Origin: an uncultured Granulosicoccus sp.
Lineage (GTDB): Bacteria > Pseudomonadota > Gammaproteobacteria > Granulosicoccales > Granulosicoccaceae
Assembly (NCBI GenBank): GCA_947492525.1
Contig: CANLNQ010000014.1
Coordinates: 1 to 64,000 of the forward strand
Reading direction: 5' to 3'
DNA length: 64,000 nt
Shown: piece after piece, positions 53,162 to 61,913 of the stretch
How the letters are laid out: each line of letters starts with the position of its first letter
How positions within the stretch are numbered: the stretch's first letter is position 1
Program-made: the position numbers and the translations under genes
The notes under the pieces: model-generated
The model's database searches: none
Told to the model about the DNA's origin: nothing
The model's input: only the letters and a program-made list of their open reading frames with translations

Positions 53162-53997
53162 TGGCGCTGGTAACACTGTCCGAGGTTCTTCAACCGGCGC
53201 TGCGCGAAGGTCGCGCGGTGGCCGGCCTGGTGACGCTTGGCTGGGAGGACATGCGGGCGTTCGTCGCTGCTGCCGAGGCGGAAGATCAACCCGTCATACT
53301 GCAAGCCGGACCCGGTTGTCGGTCGCATACGCCACTGCCTGTTCTGGGCCGGATGCTGACCTGGCTGGCCGAACAGGCTTCTGTGCCGGTGGTGGTCCAT
53401 CTGGATCATGGTTACAGTGTCGAAGAGTGTCGCGAGGCCATCGATTGCGGATTCAGCTCCGTTATGTTCGACGGTTCGCGCAAGCCGCTGACCCAGAACA
53501 TTGATGAGACCGCTGCCATCGCGGACATGGCACATGCTGCCGGCATTTCCTGCGAAGGAGAGATCGGTTTTGTCGGGTATGCCGATGGCGAGGAATCGGC
53601 AGGAACGGATCCGGAGGAGGCCCGGCAGTTTGCTGCCGAGACGTCCGTGGATGCCATGGCGATATCGGTGGGCAATGTTCACCTGCAACAGGATGCCGGT
53701 GGTCGGCTGGATGAGCAGCGCATACGAGCGATCGAGGCGGTGACCGAGGTGCCTCTGGTGATTCATGGTGGCTCTGGTGTACCGGCCGACCAACGCGCCT
53801 CGCTGGCGGGGTCCAGTCATATCTGTAAATACAATATCGGTACCGAGCTGCGAATGGCATTCGGAGCGGCCTTGCGTGCCTCACTGGACGCAGATACCGA
53901 GCGTTTCGACCGCATTGCCATTCTTGGTGCCACGCATGAGCCGATGGTCGCGGCAACGCGTCAGGTGCTACGCAGTCTGGGCAACCAGCCTCGCTAG
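53161..53997 (+). CDS. iolJ: 6-phospho-5-dehydro-2-deoxy-D-gluconate aldolase (class II)
   Basis: 278 residues of the class II fructose-bisphosphate aldolase fold. Zinc and phosphate motifs: VVHLDHGYSVEE, CEGEIGF and LVIHGGSGVP, then CKYNIGTELR. In this operon it should cleave the IolC product into dihydroxyacetone phosphate and malonate semialdehyde. Slightly shorter than Bacillus IolJ. Last gene of the operon, overlapping the convergent MATE gene by four bases. Confidence 0.88.
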   Translation: MALVTLSEVLQPALREGRAVAGLVTLGWEDMRAFVAAAEAEDQPVILQAGPGCRSHTPLPVLGRMLTWLAEQASVPVVVHLDHGYSVEECREAIDCGFSSVMFDGSRKPLTQNIDETAAIADMAHAAGISCEGEIGFVGYADGEESAGTDPEEARQFAAETSVDAMAISVGNVHLQQDAGGRLDEQRIRAIEAVTEVPLVIHGGSGVPADQRASLAGSSHICKYNIGTELRMAFGAALRASLDADTERFDRIAILGATHEPMVAATRQVLRSLGNQPR

Positions 53998-55412
53998 CCT
54001 CGGTGTTGAACGCCGGGAGCCAGGGCGCGATAGTAGTGCCAGCGCTTCTTCAGGCAGGCGAAGGGCAGCAGGTCGATGTTCTTGCCGGCTTCGACCCGTT
54101 TAGACAGCCACAGCGCGATACTGAAGGCCAGTATGCCGGCCAGCATGTTGCCCATGGCCTGGCCGGCGAGCACACCGCGGGCACCGAACAGCTGGCTGCC
54201 CAGGTAGATCAGCGGGATACCCAGACACAGGTCGCGCACGATGTTGCTGATCGTGGCGTATCCCGGATGACGCAGGGCGGTGAAGAGAGGATTGGCTGCC
54301 AGTTGCAGGCCGTACAGCCAGTAGCTGATGACAATGAAGCTGCAGTAGAAGCGCAGTAGTTCGGCGGCGGCGGCTTCCAGCTGGAAGATTCCGACCAGCA
54401 GGTCCCTGAGCAGGAACATGGCAATGGCCACCGGTACCACGTACAGCGTCACGAACAGGCCGCCGGCCCGCAGGGTCTGGGTGACGCGCTGTGGTTGAGC
54501 TGCGCCGACATTCTGCGATGCGACCGGGCCGATGGCGCCTGACAGGCCATACAGTCCGGCGAAGGCCACCGGGGTGATGCGGCCGACGACAGCGGCAGCC
54601 GCGACGGCATCGGTACCGAAGCGCGCCATCTGTGAGGTTGCGTAGGCGGCGCCCAGAGGACCGGCCAGATTCGTGATCAGGGAAGGTATCGCGATGGCAG
54701 CCAGTTGTTTCAGATCAGCCAGAAGCTCGCCGCAAGCCGGTCGCTGGATCAGTTGATGGCGGCTGGCGATGTAGTACAGGGCCAGACCTGCCACGGTGCA
54801 GCGGGACAGCACCGAGGCCATGGCGGCACCGACCAGATCCAGACCGAATCCGAATATGAAGATGGGGTCGAGAACGGCATTGACCAGGCCTGCAATGATG
54901 GTGGCCCACATGGAAAGACGCGCTTCTCCAACGGCTCTGAGCAAGGAGGTGCCAGCCATGCCGAGGCCCAGAATGGGCAGTGAGGCCACCACGATGCGGA
55001 AGTAGACCACGGCCAGATCCAGGGTTTCACCCTCGGCACCCAGCAGGGCAATCAGCTTGCGGGCAAAGACAAGGCAGAAGATCGTCAGCGGGATCGTCAG
55101 ACACAGGCCTGCCAGCAGACCATGCGTCGCCACTCTGGCGGCTTCATCGTGTCTGGCCGCGCCAATGGACTGGGCGACTACGGTCGAGGTGGCAATCGAC
55201 AGGCCGATACCGATGGCTGCCCCGAAAAACAGGGCGGTGCCGGCAAAGCCGACCGCCGCGGCCAGTTCCGGATGACCCAGCATGGCGATGAAAAGGACAT
55301 CGACCAGGTCGACTGCGAAAATGGCAAACAGGCCGATGGCCGAGGTGATCGACAGCCCGCTGACATGGCGGAATACCGATCCCCGGGTATAACTGGATGC
55401 ACCTGCCTTCAC
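53994..55412 (-). CDS. MATE-family multidrug/metabolite exporter
   Basis: 472 residues from a GTG start (another start nearby is possible). Twelve hydrophobic helices in two halves. MATE-like features include LVDVLFIAMLGHPELAAAVGFA in helix 1-2 and GLSGAIGPVASQNVGAAQ at the start of the second half. It exports cationic drugs or metabolites in exchange for Na+ or H+. No regulator nearby; the convergent overlap with iolJ is probably incidental. Confidence 0.85.
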   Translation of the reverse strand: MKAGASSYTRGSVFRHVSGLSITSAIGLFAIFAVDLVDVLFIAMLGHPELAAAVGFAGTALFFGAAIGIGLSIATSTVVAQSIGAARHDEAARVATHGLLAGLCLTIPLTIFCLVFARKLIALLGAEGETLDLAVVYFRIVVASLPILGLGMAGTSLLRAVGEARLSMWATIIAGLVNAVLDPIFIFGFGLDLVGAAMASVLSRCTVAGLALYYIASRHQLIQRPACGELLADLKQLAAIAIPSLITNLAGPLGAAYATSQMARFGTDAVAAAAVVGRITPVAFAGLYGLSGAIGPVASQNVGAAQPQRVTQTLRAGGLFVTLYVVPVAIAMFLLRDLLVGIFQLEAAAAELLRFYCSFIVISYWLYGLQLAANPLFTALRHPGYATISNIVRDLCLGIPLIYLGSQLFGARGVLAGQAMGNMLAGILAFSIALWLSKRVEAGKNIDLLPFACLKKRWHYYRALAPGVQHRG

Positions 55413-55490
55413 GAATGGTGGGTGCCGATGAGATTATCTGCCGTGTGGTCGTGTGAATTCACTGCCTGGCGTTGCTCGGCGAGGGGGGCG

Positions 55491-55817
55491 TCAATGCGTG
55501 GCGATGTTTCTGGGTACATAGCTTCCGCTGCCGAGTCGTTCGAACTCCACGGCAATTCGCGGATGCCGTAGTGGCGTGGCATCTTCATCAGGCAGCAGGT
55601 TCTGCTCCGAGACGTAGGCTTCGTAGACAGACTCCTCGTTCTCGGCGTAGAGGTGGTAGAAGGGTTGGTCCTTGCGTGGGCGAACAGCTTCGGGAATGGC
55701 CTCGTACCATTCGTCTGAATTGTCGAATACCGGGTCTACGTCGTAGATGACGCCACGAAACGGATACACGCGATGTCGCACAACCTGACCGATACTGAAT
55801 TTTGCGTCTCTTATCAT
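55491..55817 (-). CDS. hspQ: Heat shock protein HspQ
   Basis: 108 residues, the expected size. The YccV/HspQ pattern is clear: AKFSIGQVVRHRVYPFRGVIYDVDPVF, WYEAIP, then QPFYHLYAENEESVYEAYVSEQNLLPD. In enterobacteria HspQ binds hemimethylated oriC DNA and modulates Lon proteolysis. Monocistronic, divergent from the Gfo/Idh gene across 47 bp. Confidence 0.92.
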   Translation of the reverse strand: MIRDAKFSIGQVVRHRVYPFRGVIYDVDPVFDNSDEWYEAIPEAVRPRKDQPFYHLYAENEESVYEAYVSEQNLLPDEDATPLRHPRIAVEFERLGSGSYVPRNIATH

Positions 55818-55864
55818 GCCGACCAGTTTAACCGGCGAGGCTGCTTTGCGGCTAGAATCCTCTC

Positions 55865-56974
55865 ATGAAAACTCTTCAATACGCCATTATCGGCTCCGGA
55901 ATGATGGGCCATGAGCATCTGAAAAACCTTGCTCTGGTCAGGGATATTCACGATTTGCCACTGTCGGTGGTGGCCATCATCGATCCTGATGATGCCATGC
56001 GCGAATCCGCACTGGCATTGGCGCACTCTCTGGGCAATACCGATGCCAGGGCCTACAGAGTGCTCGCGGACGTACCGACGGACGAGGTGGACGCCTTCGT
56101 GATCGTGTCACCCAATTTCACGCACCATGCAATCATCACCGAGCTGTTGCCACTGGGCAAGGCGATTCTCACCGAAAAGCCACTGTGTACCACCGTTGAA
56201 CATTGCCATGATCTGCAACAGCAACTGCAGGGCTACGAGGCCCCTTTCTGGGTGGCCATGGAGTATCGCTACATGCCGCCAACAGCCAGGTTTCTCGAGC
56301 GCCTGGCCACGGGTGAGACTGGCAGAATACGGCTACTGAGCATCAAGGAGCATCGCTACCCGTTTCTGCCGAAGGTGGGAGACTGGAACCGTTTCAACGA
56401 AAACACCGGTGGTACGCTGGTGGAAAAATGCTGCCACCACTTCGACCTGATGCGGCTGATGACCGGGGCCGAGCCCGTTCGCGTGTATGCCAGCGGGTCG
56501 ATGGACGTCAATCATCTGGATGAAGACTATCAGGGGCGTACCCCCGATATCCTCGACAATGCCCTGGTGATCGTCGATTTCGACAATGGCGCTCGCGGCG
56601 TTCTGGAACTGTGCATGTTCGCTGAGGGCGCCGAACCACAGGAACAGCTCACGGCCATTGGTGATCAGGGCAAGCTTGACGCCTTCATTCCGGGGCCGGA
56701 CCGTTTCTGGCCGGATACCGGTGAGCGTCATTCCCGTGTGGTCTTCAGCCCACGCGATCAGAGCGCACCGCAGGAAGATATCATCAGCATCGATCCGGCT
56801 CTGGCCGCAGCGGGAGATCATCATGGTTCCACGTTCTTCCAGCATCACCGGTTTGCCCTGGCGGTGCTGAACGGTGCGCCGGTGGAGGTGACCGCCAGTG
56901 ATGGTGCCATTGCCGTGCGCATGGGGGTCGCTGCCCATGAATCGATTCGCACCGGTCAGGCTGTCGATCTGTGA
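55865..56974 (+). CDS. Gfo/Idh/MocA-family oxidoreductase
   Basis: 369 residues. NAD(P)-binding start YAIIGSGMMGHEHLKN, then FVIVSPNFTHHAI, TEKPLCTT, and MEYRYMPPTARFL. VEKCCHHFDLMRLM carries the usual active-site His. Substrate unknown; cyclic polyols or sugars are typical. It precedes an aldo-keto reductase gene by 67 bp on the same strand, suggesting a pair acting on one sugar or polyol. Just outside the iol block, so an inositol-related role is possible. Confidence 0.82.
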   Translation: MKTLQYAIIGSGMMGHEHLKNLALVRDIHDLPLSVVAIIDPDDAMRESALALAHSLGNTDARAYRVLADVPTDEVDAFVIVSPNFTHHAIITELLPLGKAILTEKPLCTTVEHCHDLQQQLQGYEAPFWVAMEYRYMPPTARFLERLATGETGRIRLLSIKEHRYPFLPKVGDWNRFNENTGGTLVEKCCHHFDLMRLMTGAEPVRVYASGSMDVNHLDEDYQGRTPDILDNALVIVDFDNGARGVLELCMFAEGAEPQEQLTAIGDQGKLDAFIPGPDRFWPDTGERHSRVVFSPRDQSAPQEDIISIDPALAAAGDHHGSTFFQHHRFALAVLNGAPVEVTASDGAIAVRMGVAAHESIRTGQAVDL

Positions 56975-57041
56975 CGGTGCAGTCAGTGAGCGCCGAAGCT
57001 CTGTCCCTTTTCAAGCAACACGCAAGCAAAGCAGGTTAATC

Positions 57042-58028
57042 ATGACAACAATTCCCACGCTGGCAGTCGGCGATGACGGTCAGATGCCGGTCATCGGTCT
57101 GGGCCTCTGGAAAATCGATCGCGATACCGTGGCGGATGCCGTGGTTGAAGCGATTCGAGCCGGGTACCGGCATCTGGACAGCGCCTGCGATTACGGCAAT
57201 GAAAAGGAGGTGGGCGAGGGCATCCGCAGAGCCATCGAAGAAGGGCTGTGTACGCGAGAAGAGCTGTGGGTCACGTCCAAGTTGTGGAATACCTACCACC
57301 ATCCCGACCATGTGATCATGGCCATGGATCAGACGCTTGAAGATCTGGGACTGGACTATCTGGACCTGTACCTGATCCACTTTCCCATCGCCCTGGAATT
57401 CGTGCCGTTCGAGACACGCTATCCACCCGAGTGGGTACATGATCCGAGTGATGAGGTGCCAATGCTCAAGCCTGCCAGTGTGCCGCTACAGGATACCTGG
57501 CGTGCCATGGAGACGCTGGTGGACAGCGGCCTGGCGCGCCACATCGGTGTGTGCAACTACGGTGTCTCATTGATGCGTGATCTGTTGAACTACGCGCGCA
57601 TTGCACCGGCGGTTCTGCAGGTGGAATCTCATCCCTACCTGACGCAGGCAAAACTGATGCGCTTCTGTGCCGAAGAGGACATTGCCGTCACCGCCTTCTC
57701 ACCGCTGGGTGCCTTGTCGTATCTGGAGCTGGACATGGCCAGTCAAAGTGAATCGGTTCTGCAACAGCCAGCCGTCATGGCCATCGCAGAACGGTTGGGC
57801 AAGACACCGGCACAGATCGTTCTGCGCTGGGGCGTTCAGCGCGGCAACGCCATCATCCCGAAGACCTCCAGACCGGAACGCCTGGTCGAGAATGCAGACA
57901 TCTTCGACTTCGAACTCAGCGCAGACGACATGGCGCAGATCAATTCACTCGATCGAAATCAGCGTTTCAACGATCCAGGGGTATTCTGCGAGAAGGCATT
58001 CAACACGTTCTTTCCGATCTACGAGTAA
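57042..58028 (+). CDS. Aldo-keto reductase (xylose-reductase-like)
   Basis: 328 residues. The AKR tetrad is visible: Asp in HLDSACDYGNE (Asp and Tyr), Lys in TSKLWNTYH and the His in YLIHFPIAL. The C-terminal cofactor loop reads AIIPKTSRPERLVEN (K-S/R pattern for NADP(H)). An insertion with FVPFETRYPPEW near residue 125 recalls AKR2-type D-xylose/aldose reductases. It probably reduces an aldose to an alditol. The Gfo/Idh neighbour could reoxidise the product. Confidence 0.85.
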   Translation: MTTIPTLAVGDDGQMPVIGLGLWKIDRDTVADAVVEAIRAGYRHLDSACDYGNEKEVGEGIRRAIEEGLCTREELWVTSKLWNTYHHPDHVIMAMDQTLEDLGLDYLDLYLIHFPIALEFVPFETRYPPEWVHDPSDEVPMLKPASVPLQDTWRAMETLVDSGLARHIGVCNYGVSLMRDLLNYARIAPAVLQVESHPYLTQAKLMRFCAEEDIAVTAFSPLGALSYLELDMASQSESVLQQPAVMAIAERLGKTPAQIVLRWGVQRGNAIIPKTSRPERLVENADIFDFELSADDMAQINSLDRNQRFNDPGVFCEKAFNTFFPIYE

Positions 58029-58146
58029 GGGCTTGCGATCAACGGCACCCCGGTACGGGGCCGCTGCTCCGCGCCGTCGTTTCAAAAGGCGGGCTGTCAT
58101 GTCAGCCTTTCTGAATTATTCACATCGTCAGAGGAGATATCCACCG

Positions 58147-59778
58147 ATGAAGACTTCCGTTTCACCTGTACGTGCAGCCTTGCTGCGAGCCTGTTCGCCG
58201 GCCCGCAGCCTGCCATGGCTGTTGACATCCGCGGCGATGTCCGTGGGTACGCTGGCTCATGCCGACGATACCATCACCATCCTGCATAGCAATGACTTCC
58301 ACTCTCGCGTGGAGCCGATCAGCAAGTACGACAGTCCCTGTTCTGCCGAAGACAATGAGGCGGGCGAGTGCTTCGGGGGATATGCCCGCATGGTGACGGC
58401 CGTTGCCGAGGCGCGAGAGCGCCATCCGGATGCACTGTTGTTCGACGGTGGTGACCGCTTCCAGGGCTCGCTGTTCTACACCTATTACAAGGGCAAGGTG
58501 GCAGCCGAAATCATGAATACGCTGCAATACGACGGCATGACCGTCGGCAATCATGAATTCGATGATGGGCCGGTGGTGTTGCGGCAGTTCATCGATAACG
58601 TCAACTTTCCGGTGGTCATGTCCAATGCCGATGTCAGCAAGGAGCCGGCGCTGGCGAACAAGATCATGAAATCCACCGTGGTCGAGAAGGCTGGTGAGAA
58701 GTACGGCATCATCGGTCTGACGCCTCAGGACACCAGCGAGCTGGCCAGCCCCGGCAAGAACATCAGTTTCTCCGACCCGGTTGCTGCCGTGCAGGCTGAA
58801 GTGGATGAGCTGAGCGCGCAGGGCATCAAGCGCATCGTGGTGCTGTCGCATTCCGGTTACGAGGTCGACAAGCGGGTGGCTGCAGAGACCACAGGTGTCG
58901 ATGTCATCGTGGGTGGGCACAGCAACACCTTTTTGTCCAACACATCTGAAGACGCTGCGGGCCCTTATCCGACCATGGTCGGAGATACCGCCATCGTGCA
59001 GGCCTATGCCTATGGCAAATACCTGGGTGAACTGGCAGTGACCTTCAATGATGAGGGTGAAGTGGTCGAAGCCGTGGGCGAACCCGTGACCATCGATGGC
59101 AGCATTGGCGAGGATGAAGATATTCTGGCTCGCGTGGCAGAGCTGGCACAGCCTCTGGACAGTATTCGCAACAAGGTGGTCGCGGCAGCCGATGCCCCGA
59201 TCGATGGCAACCGCGAAGTCTGCCGCGTTCAGGAATGCGAGATGGGCAATCTGATTGCCGACGCTCTGCTCGATCGCGTCAAGGACCAGGGTGTGAGTAT
59301 TGCCATCATGAATTCCGGCGGTGTGCGCGCCTCCATCGATGCCGGTGAAATCACCATGGGCGAAGTGCTGACCGTTCTGCCGTTCCAGAACACCCTGGCC
59401 ACATTCCAGCTCAGTGGCGCCGATGTCATTGCCGCACTGGAGAATGGTGTCAGTCAGGTCGAGGAGGTCAAGGGGCGGTTTCCACAGGTCGCTGGTCTGA
59501 GTTTCACCTGGGATCCGTCGGTGGCGCCCAATGAAGGTCGAATCAAGGAAGTGCTGGTGGACGTCGATGGTCAGATGCAGCCGATTGATCCTGAAGCCAT
59601 CTACGGGGTTGTGTCGAACAACTACGTACGAGGTGGTGGAGACGGCTACGCGATGTTTGCCGAAAAAGCCATCAATGCCTACGATTTCGGCCCCAATGTC
59701 GAAGATGTCGTGTCGGAATACCTGGCCGAGCATGCGCCTTACAAGCCGGGTGTGCAGAAGCGCATCAGCCAGCTGTAA
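58147..59778 (+). CDS. Periplasmic 5'-nucleotidase / UshA-family phosphohydrolase
   Basis: 543 residues; start at 58147 after GAGGAGATAT. A long signal peptide ends TLAHA near residue 39. Metallophosphoesterase motifs follow: ILHSNDFHSRVEP, FDGGDRFQGS, VGNHEFD, VVLSHSGYEVDK and GGHSNTFL. The C-terminal substrate domain has MNSGGVRASIDAG and YVRGGGDGYAMF. It dephosphorylates extracellular nucleotides to nucleosides for salvage. Domain order and length match UshA-type enzymes. Confidence 0.92.
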   Translation: MKTSVSPVRAALLRACSPARSLPWLLTSAAMSVGTLAHADDTITILHSNDFHSRVEPISKYDSPCSAEDNEAGECFGGYARMVTAVAEARERHPDALLFDGGDRFQGSLFYTYYKGKVAAEIMNTLQYDGMTVGNHEFDDGPVVLRQFIDNVNFPVVMSNADVSKEPALANKIMKSTVVEKAGEKYGIIGLTPQDTSELASPGKNISFSDPVAAVQAEVDELSAQGIKRIVVLSHSGYEVDKRVAAETTGVDVIVGGHSNTFLSNTSEDAAGPYPTMVGDTAIVQAYAYGKYLGELAVTFNDEGEVVEAVGEPVTIDGSIGEDEDILARVAELAQPLDSIRNKVVAAADAPIDGNREVCRVQECEMGNLIADALLDRVKDQGVSIAIMNSGGVRASIDAGEITMGEVLTVLPFQNTLATFQLSGADVIAALENGVSQVEEVKGRFPQVAGLSFTWDPSVAPNEGRIKEVLVDVDGQMQPIDPEAIYGVVSNNYVRGGGDGYAMFAEKAINAYDFGPNVEDVVSEYLAEHAPYKPGVQKRISQL

Positions 59779-59808
59779 GCCGCGCTCGACGCACGAGGCA
59801 ACTTTTTC

Positions 59809-60681
59809 ATGAGGCAGGTATTCTTCGCAACGTTTCTGAGTCTTTTCATCAGCGTTGAAGCCGTCGCCTCGGAGAAGCTGCCTCGTGTCGTCTCGATCAA
59901 TCTGTGTGCCGATCAGCTGGTCATGCTGCTGGCGGATCCGTCGCAGATTCTGGCCTTGTCTCGACTCAGTCGCGATGAGGCGGGGTCGCGCTTGCATAAG
60001 GAGGCGATGCAGCATCCGCAGGTGCAGCCGGTTGCCGAGGATATCGTGCCCCTGGCTCCGGACGTCATCGTCACGGGTCCGTATACCTCGCGCTATACCC
60101 TGTCCCTGCTTGATGAACTGAATTTGCCGGTCGAGTCACTGGAGATTGCAGAGTCGGTGGAGGCAATGTTCGGCAATATGCGGCGGGTGGGGCAGCTTCT
60201 GCATCGCCAGACGCAGGCGGAGCGTCAGATTGCGGCGCTTGAAAAACGCCTGGCGCTTGTTGATGAACGAGTGAGGGCGCTGAACCGGCAGCGAGAGGAC
60301 ACGGGTGTCGACGTGCCGCGTGCTGCGGTCTACGATGCCAATGGTTATACGGTCGGGCCGGGGTCGCTGCGCGGCGAGGCCATGCGCCGAGCTGGCTGGC
60401 ACAACGTGGCTACCGACATGGGTGTGGAGTCCTACGGTGTATTGCAACTGGAGGACATGATCAGATTGGCGCCCCAGGCGCTCATCGAGTCTCCGTACAG
60501 CAAGGGCACCTATTCGCGTGGACAGATGCTGGCAGAGCATCCCGCCTTGCGCAAGTCGGGACTGGACCCGATGATCATCGCCTTGCCCAGTAATGAAACC
60601 ATCTGTGCCGGTCCCTGGCTGGTGGATGTGATCGAACGTCTGTTGGTTGCCAGAGAGCGATTGCAGGCCAGTGCATCATGA
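59809..60681 (+). CDS. BtuF-like periplasmic binding protein (cobalamin/siderophore type)
   Basis: 290 residues; signal peptide to about residue 22 (VEAVA), then PRVVSINLCADQLVMLLADP, the typical type III binding-protein (BtuF/FecB) start. LAPDVIVTGPYTSRYTLSLLDEL and a backbone helix follow. The family carries corrinoids, heme or Fe-siderophores to BtuCD/FecCD-like permeases, but none is encoded nearby. Coupled to the GFA gene by an ATGA overlap. Confidence 0.82.
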   Translation: MRQVFFATFLSLFISVEAVASEKLPRVVSINLCADQLVMLLADPSQILALSRLSRDEAGSRLHKEAMQHPQVQPVAEDIVPLAPDVIVTGPYTSRYTLSLLDELNLPVESLEIAESVEAMFGNMRRVGQLLHRQTQAERQIAALEKRLALVDERVRALNRQREDTGVDVPRAAVYDANGYTVGPGSLRGEAMRRAGWHNVATDMGVESYGVLQLEDMIRLAPQALIESPYSKGTYSRGQMLAEHPALRKSGLDPMIIALPSNETICAGPWLVDVIERLLVARERLQASAS

Positions 60682-61067
60682 CGTGTACCGACCCTGCAGA
60701 ACAGGGTTCAGCGCGTTGTCTGCAGGCATCCTGTCATTGCGGCACCGTTCGGTTCGATCTTGTCCTGCCGCCGGGAAAGCCGGAAGTCAGACGCTGCAAT
60801 TGTTCCCTGTGTCGGCGCAAGGGCGCGGCGATGCTCACGGTCAGGGTGGGGCAATTGCGTATTCTGTGCGGCAGTGATCGATTGACGCTCTATCGCTGGA
60901 ATACCGGTACGGCCAGACACTATTTCTGCAGTCAATGCGGCATCTACACGCACCATCAGCGGCGTCGCGATCCCTTGCAGATCGGGGTCAATGTCGGTTG
61001 TCTGGAAGGGGTGGACCCCATTGAGTTTGAAACAAGCGAGGTTCGCGACGGTAAACTCGATCCCTGA
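60678..61067 (+). CDS. GFA-family (glutathione-dependent formaldehyde-activating-like) zinc protein
   Basis: 129 residues. Zinc-ligand cysteines appear as CHCGTVRF, CNCSLCRRKG and FCSQCGIYTHH, the Gfa/CENP-V pattern. Most members have no assigned substrate, and the original formaldehyde role is doubtful for many. The start overlaps the binding-protein stop (ATGA), so the two are co-translated. Confidence 0.85.
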   Translation: MTCTDPAEQGSARCLQASCHCGTVRFDLVLPPGKPEVRRCNCSLCRRKGAAMLTVRVGQLRILCGSDRLTLYRWNTGTARHYFCSQCGIYTHHQRRRDPLQIGVNVGCLEGVDPIEFETSEVRDGKLDP

Positions 61068-61136
61068 GGGCACGACTTCAGGTGGCTGGGTTATGCTGTA
61101 CGCCCTGTTTCACAAATAGCGGGTTCGAATCAGAAA

Positions 61137-61913
61137 ATGGATCTTGGTATCAGCGGCCGCAAGGCCATCGTATGTGCCTCTTCACGCGGATTGGGCAGAG
61201 CCTGTGCCATGTCACTGGCTGAAGCTGGCGTCAATCTCGTGATCAACGGGCGGGATGAAAAGCAACTGGCGCAGACGCGCAAGGATCTGGAAGCCTTCGG
61301 CGTGGATGTCTCTGTGGTCATGGCCGATGTGTCAACGCCGGACGGTCAGCAGGCGCTGTTCGCGGCCTGCCCGGAGCCGGATATCCTGATCAACAACAAC
61401 GGGGGCCCGCCGTTTCGGGATTTTCGCGAGATCGATCGTGAAGCCATGCTGACCGGTGTGACCATGAACATGGTGACTCCCCTGGAGTTGATTCGCCAGT
61501 GTGTGGACGGGATGGGCGAACGTGGCTGGGGCCGCATCGTGAACATCACGTCCTCGTCGGTGGTGTCACCGATTCCGGGTCTGGATCTGTCCAGTGGCGC
61601 CCGGGCAGGACTGACATCGTTTCTGGCAGGTGTGTCGCGCTCGGTGGCCTCCACCGGGGTGACCATCAATCAGATCATGCCCGGTGCGTTCGACACGGAT
61701 CGCCTGCGCGGCGGCTTCAAGGTCGCCTCCGAACGCACTGGCAAGGCCATGGATGACGTCATCAGCGAGCGAGCTGCCGGGATACCTGCCAAACGCTTTG
61801 GCCAGCCGGAGGAATTCGGTGCCGCCTGTGCCTTCCTGTGCAGCGTTCACGCCGGCTATATAACCGGCCAGAACCTGCTAATCGACGGCGGCGCCGTCAA
61901 CAAGGCATTCTGA
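61137..61913 (+). CDS. SDR-family oxidoreductase with altered catalytic motif
   Basis: 258 residues, Rossmann fold with CASSRGLGRACAMSL as cofactor loop and INNNGGPPF as the NNAG-like strand. The Ser of the active site is present (NITSSSVVSPIPG), but the usual YxxxK is replaced: the segment reads LDLSSGARAGL. The C-terminus QNLLIDGGAVNKAF is standard. This matches a FabG-like subgroup lacking the classical catalytic Tyr/Lys. Substrate unknown. Confidence 0.85.
   Translation: MDLGISGRKAIVCASSRGLGRACAMSLAEAGVNLVINGRDEKQLAQTRKDLEAFGVDVSVVMADVSTPDGQQALFAACPEPDILINNNGGPPFRDFREIDREAMLTGVTMNMVTPLELIRQCVDGMGERGWGRIVNITSSSVVSPIPGLDLSSGARAGLTSFLAGVSRSVASTGVTINQIMPGAFDTDRLRGGFKVASERTGKAMDDVISERAAGIPAKRFGQPEEFGAACAFLCSVHAGYITGQNLLIDGGAVNKAF

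Noticed and set aside
42206-53997. Genomic island or prophage origin for the inositol block
   Set aside because: No integrase, tRNA, direct flanking repeats or clear base-composition shift could be seen by eye.
58162-60015. 617-codon open frame on the minus strand
   Set aside because: It is antisense to the 5'-nucleotidase gene, whose motifs, signal peptide and ribosome site are clear. The antisense translation is rich in His/Asp/Gly with no family motif. Similar long shadows occur opposite GAPDH, the tctC gene, iolD and iolC in this GC-rich DNA.
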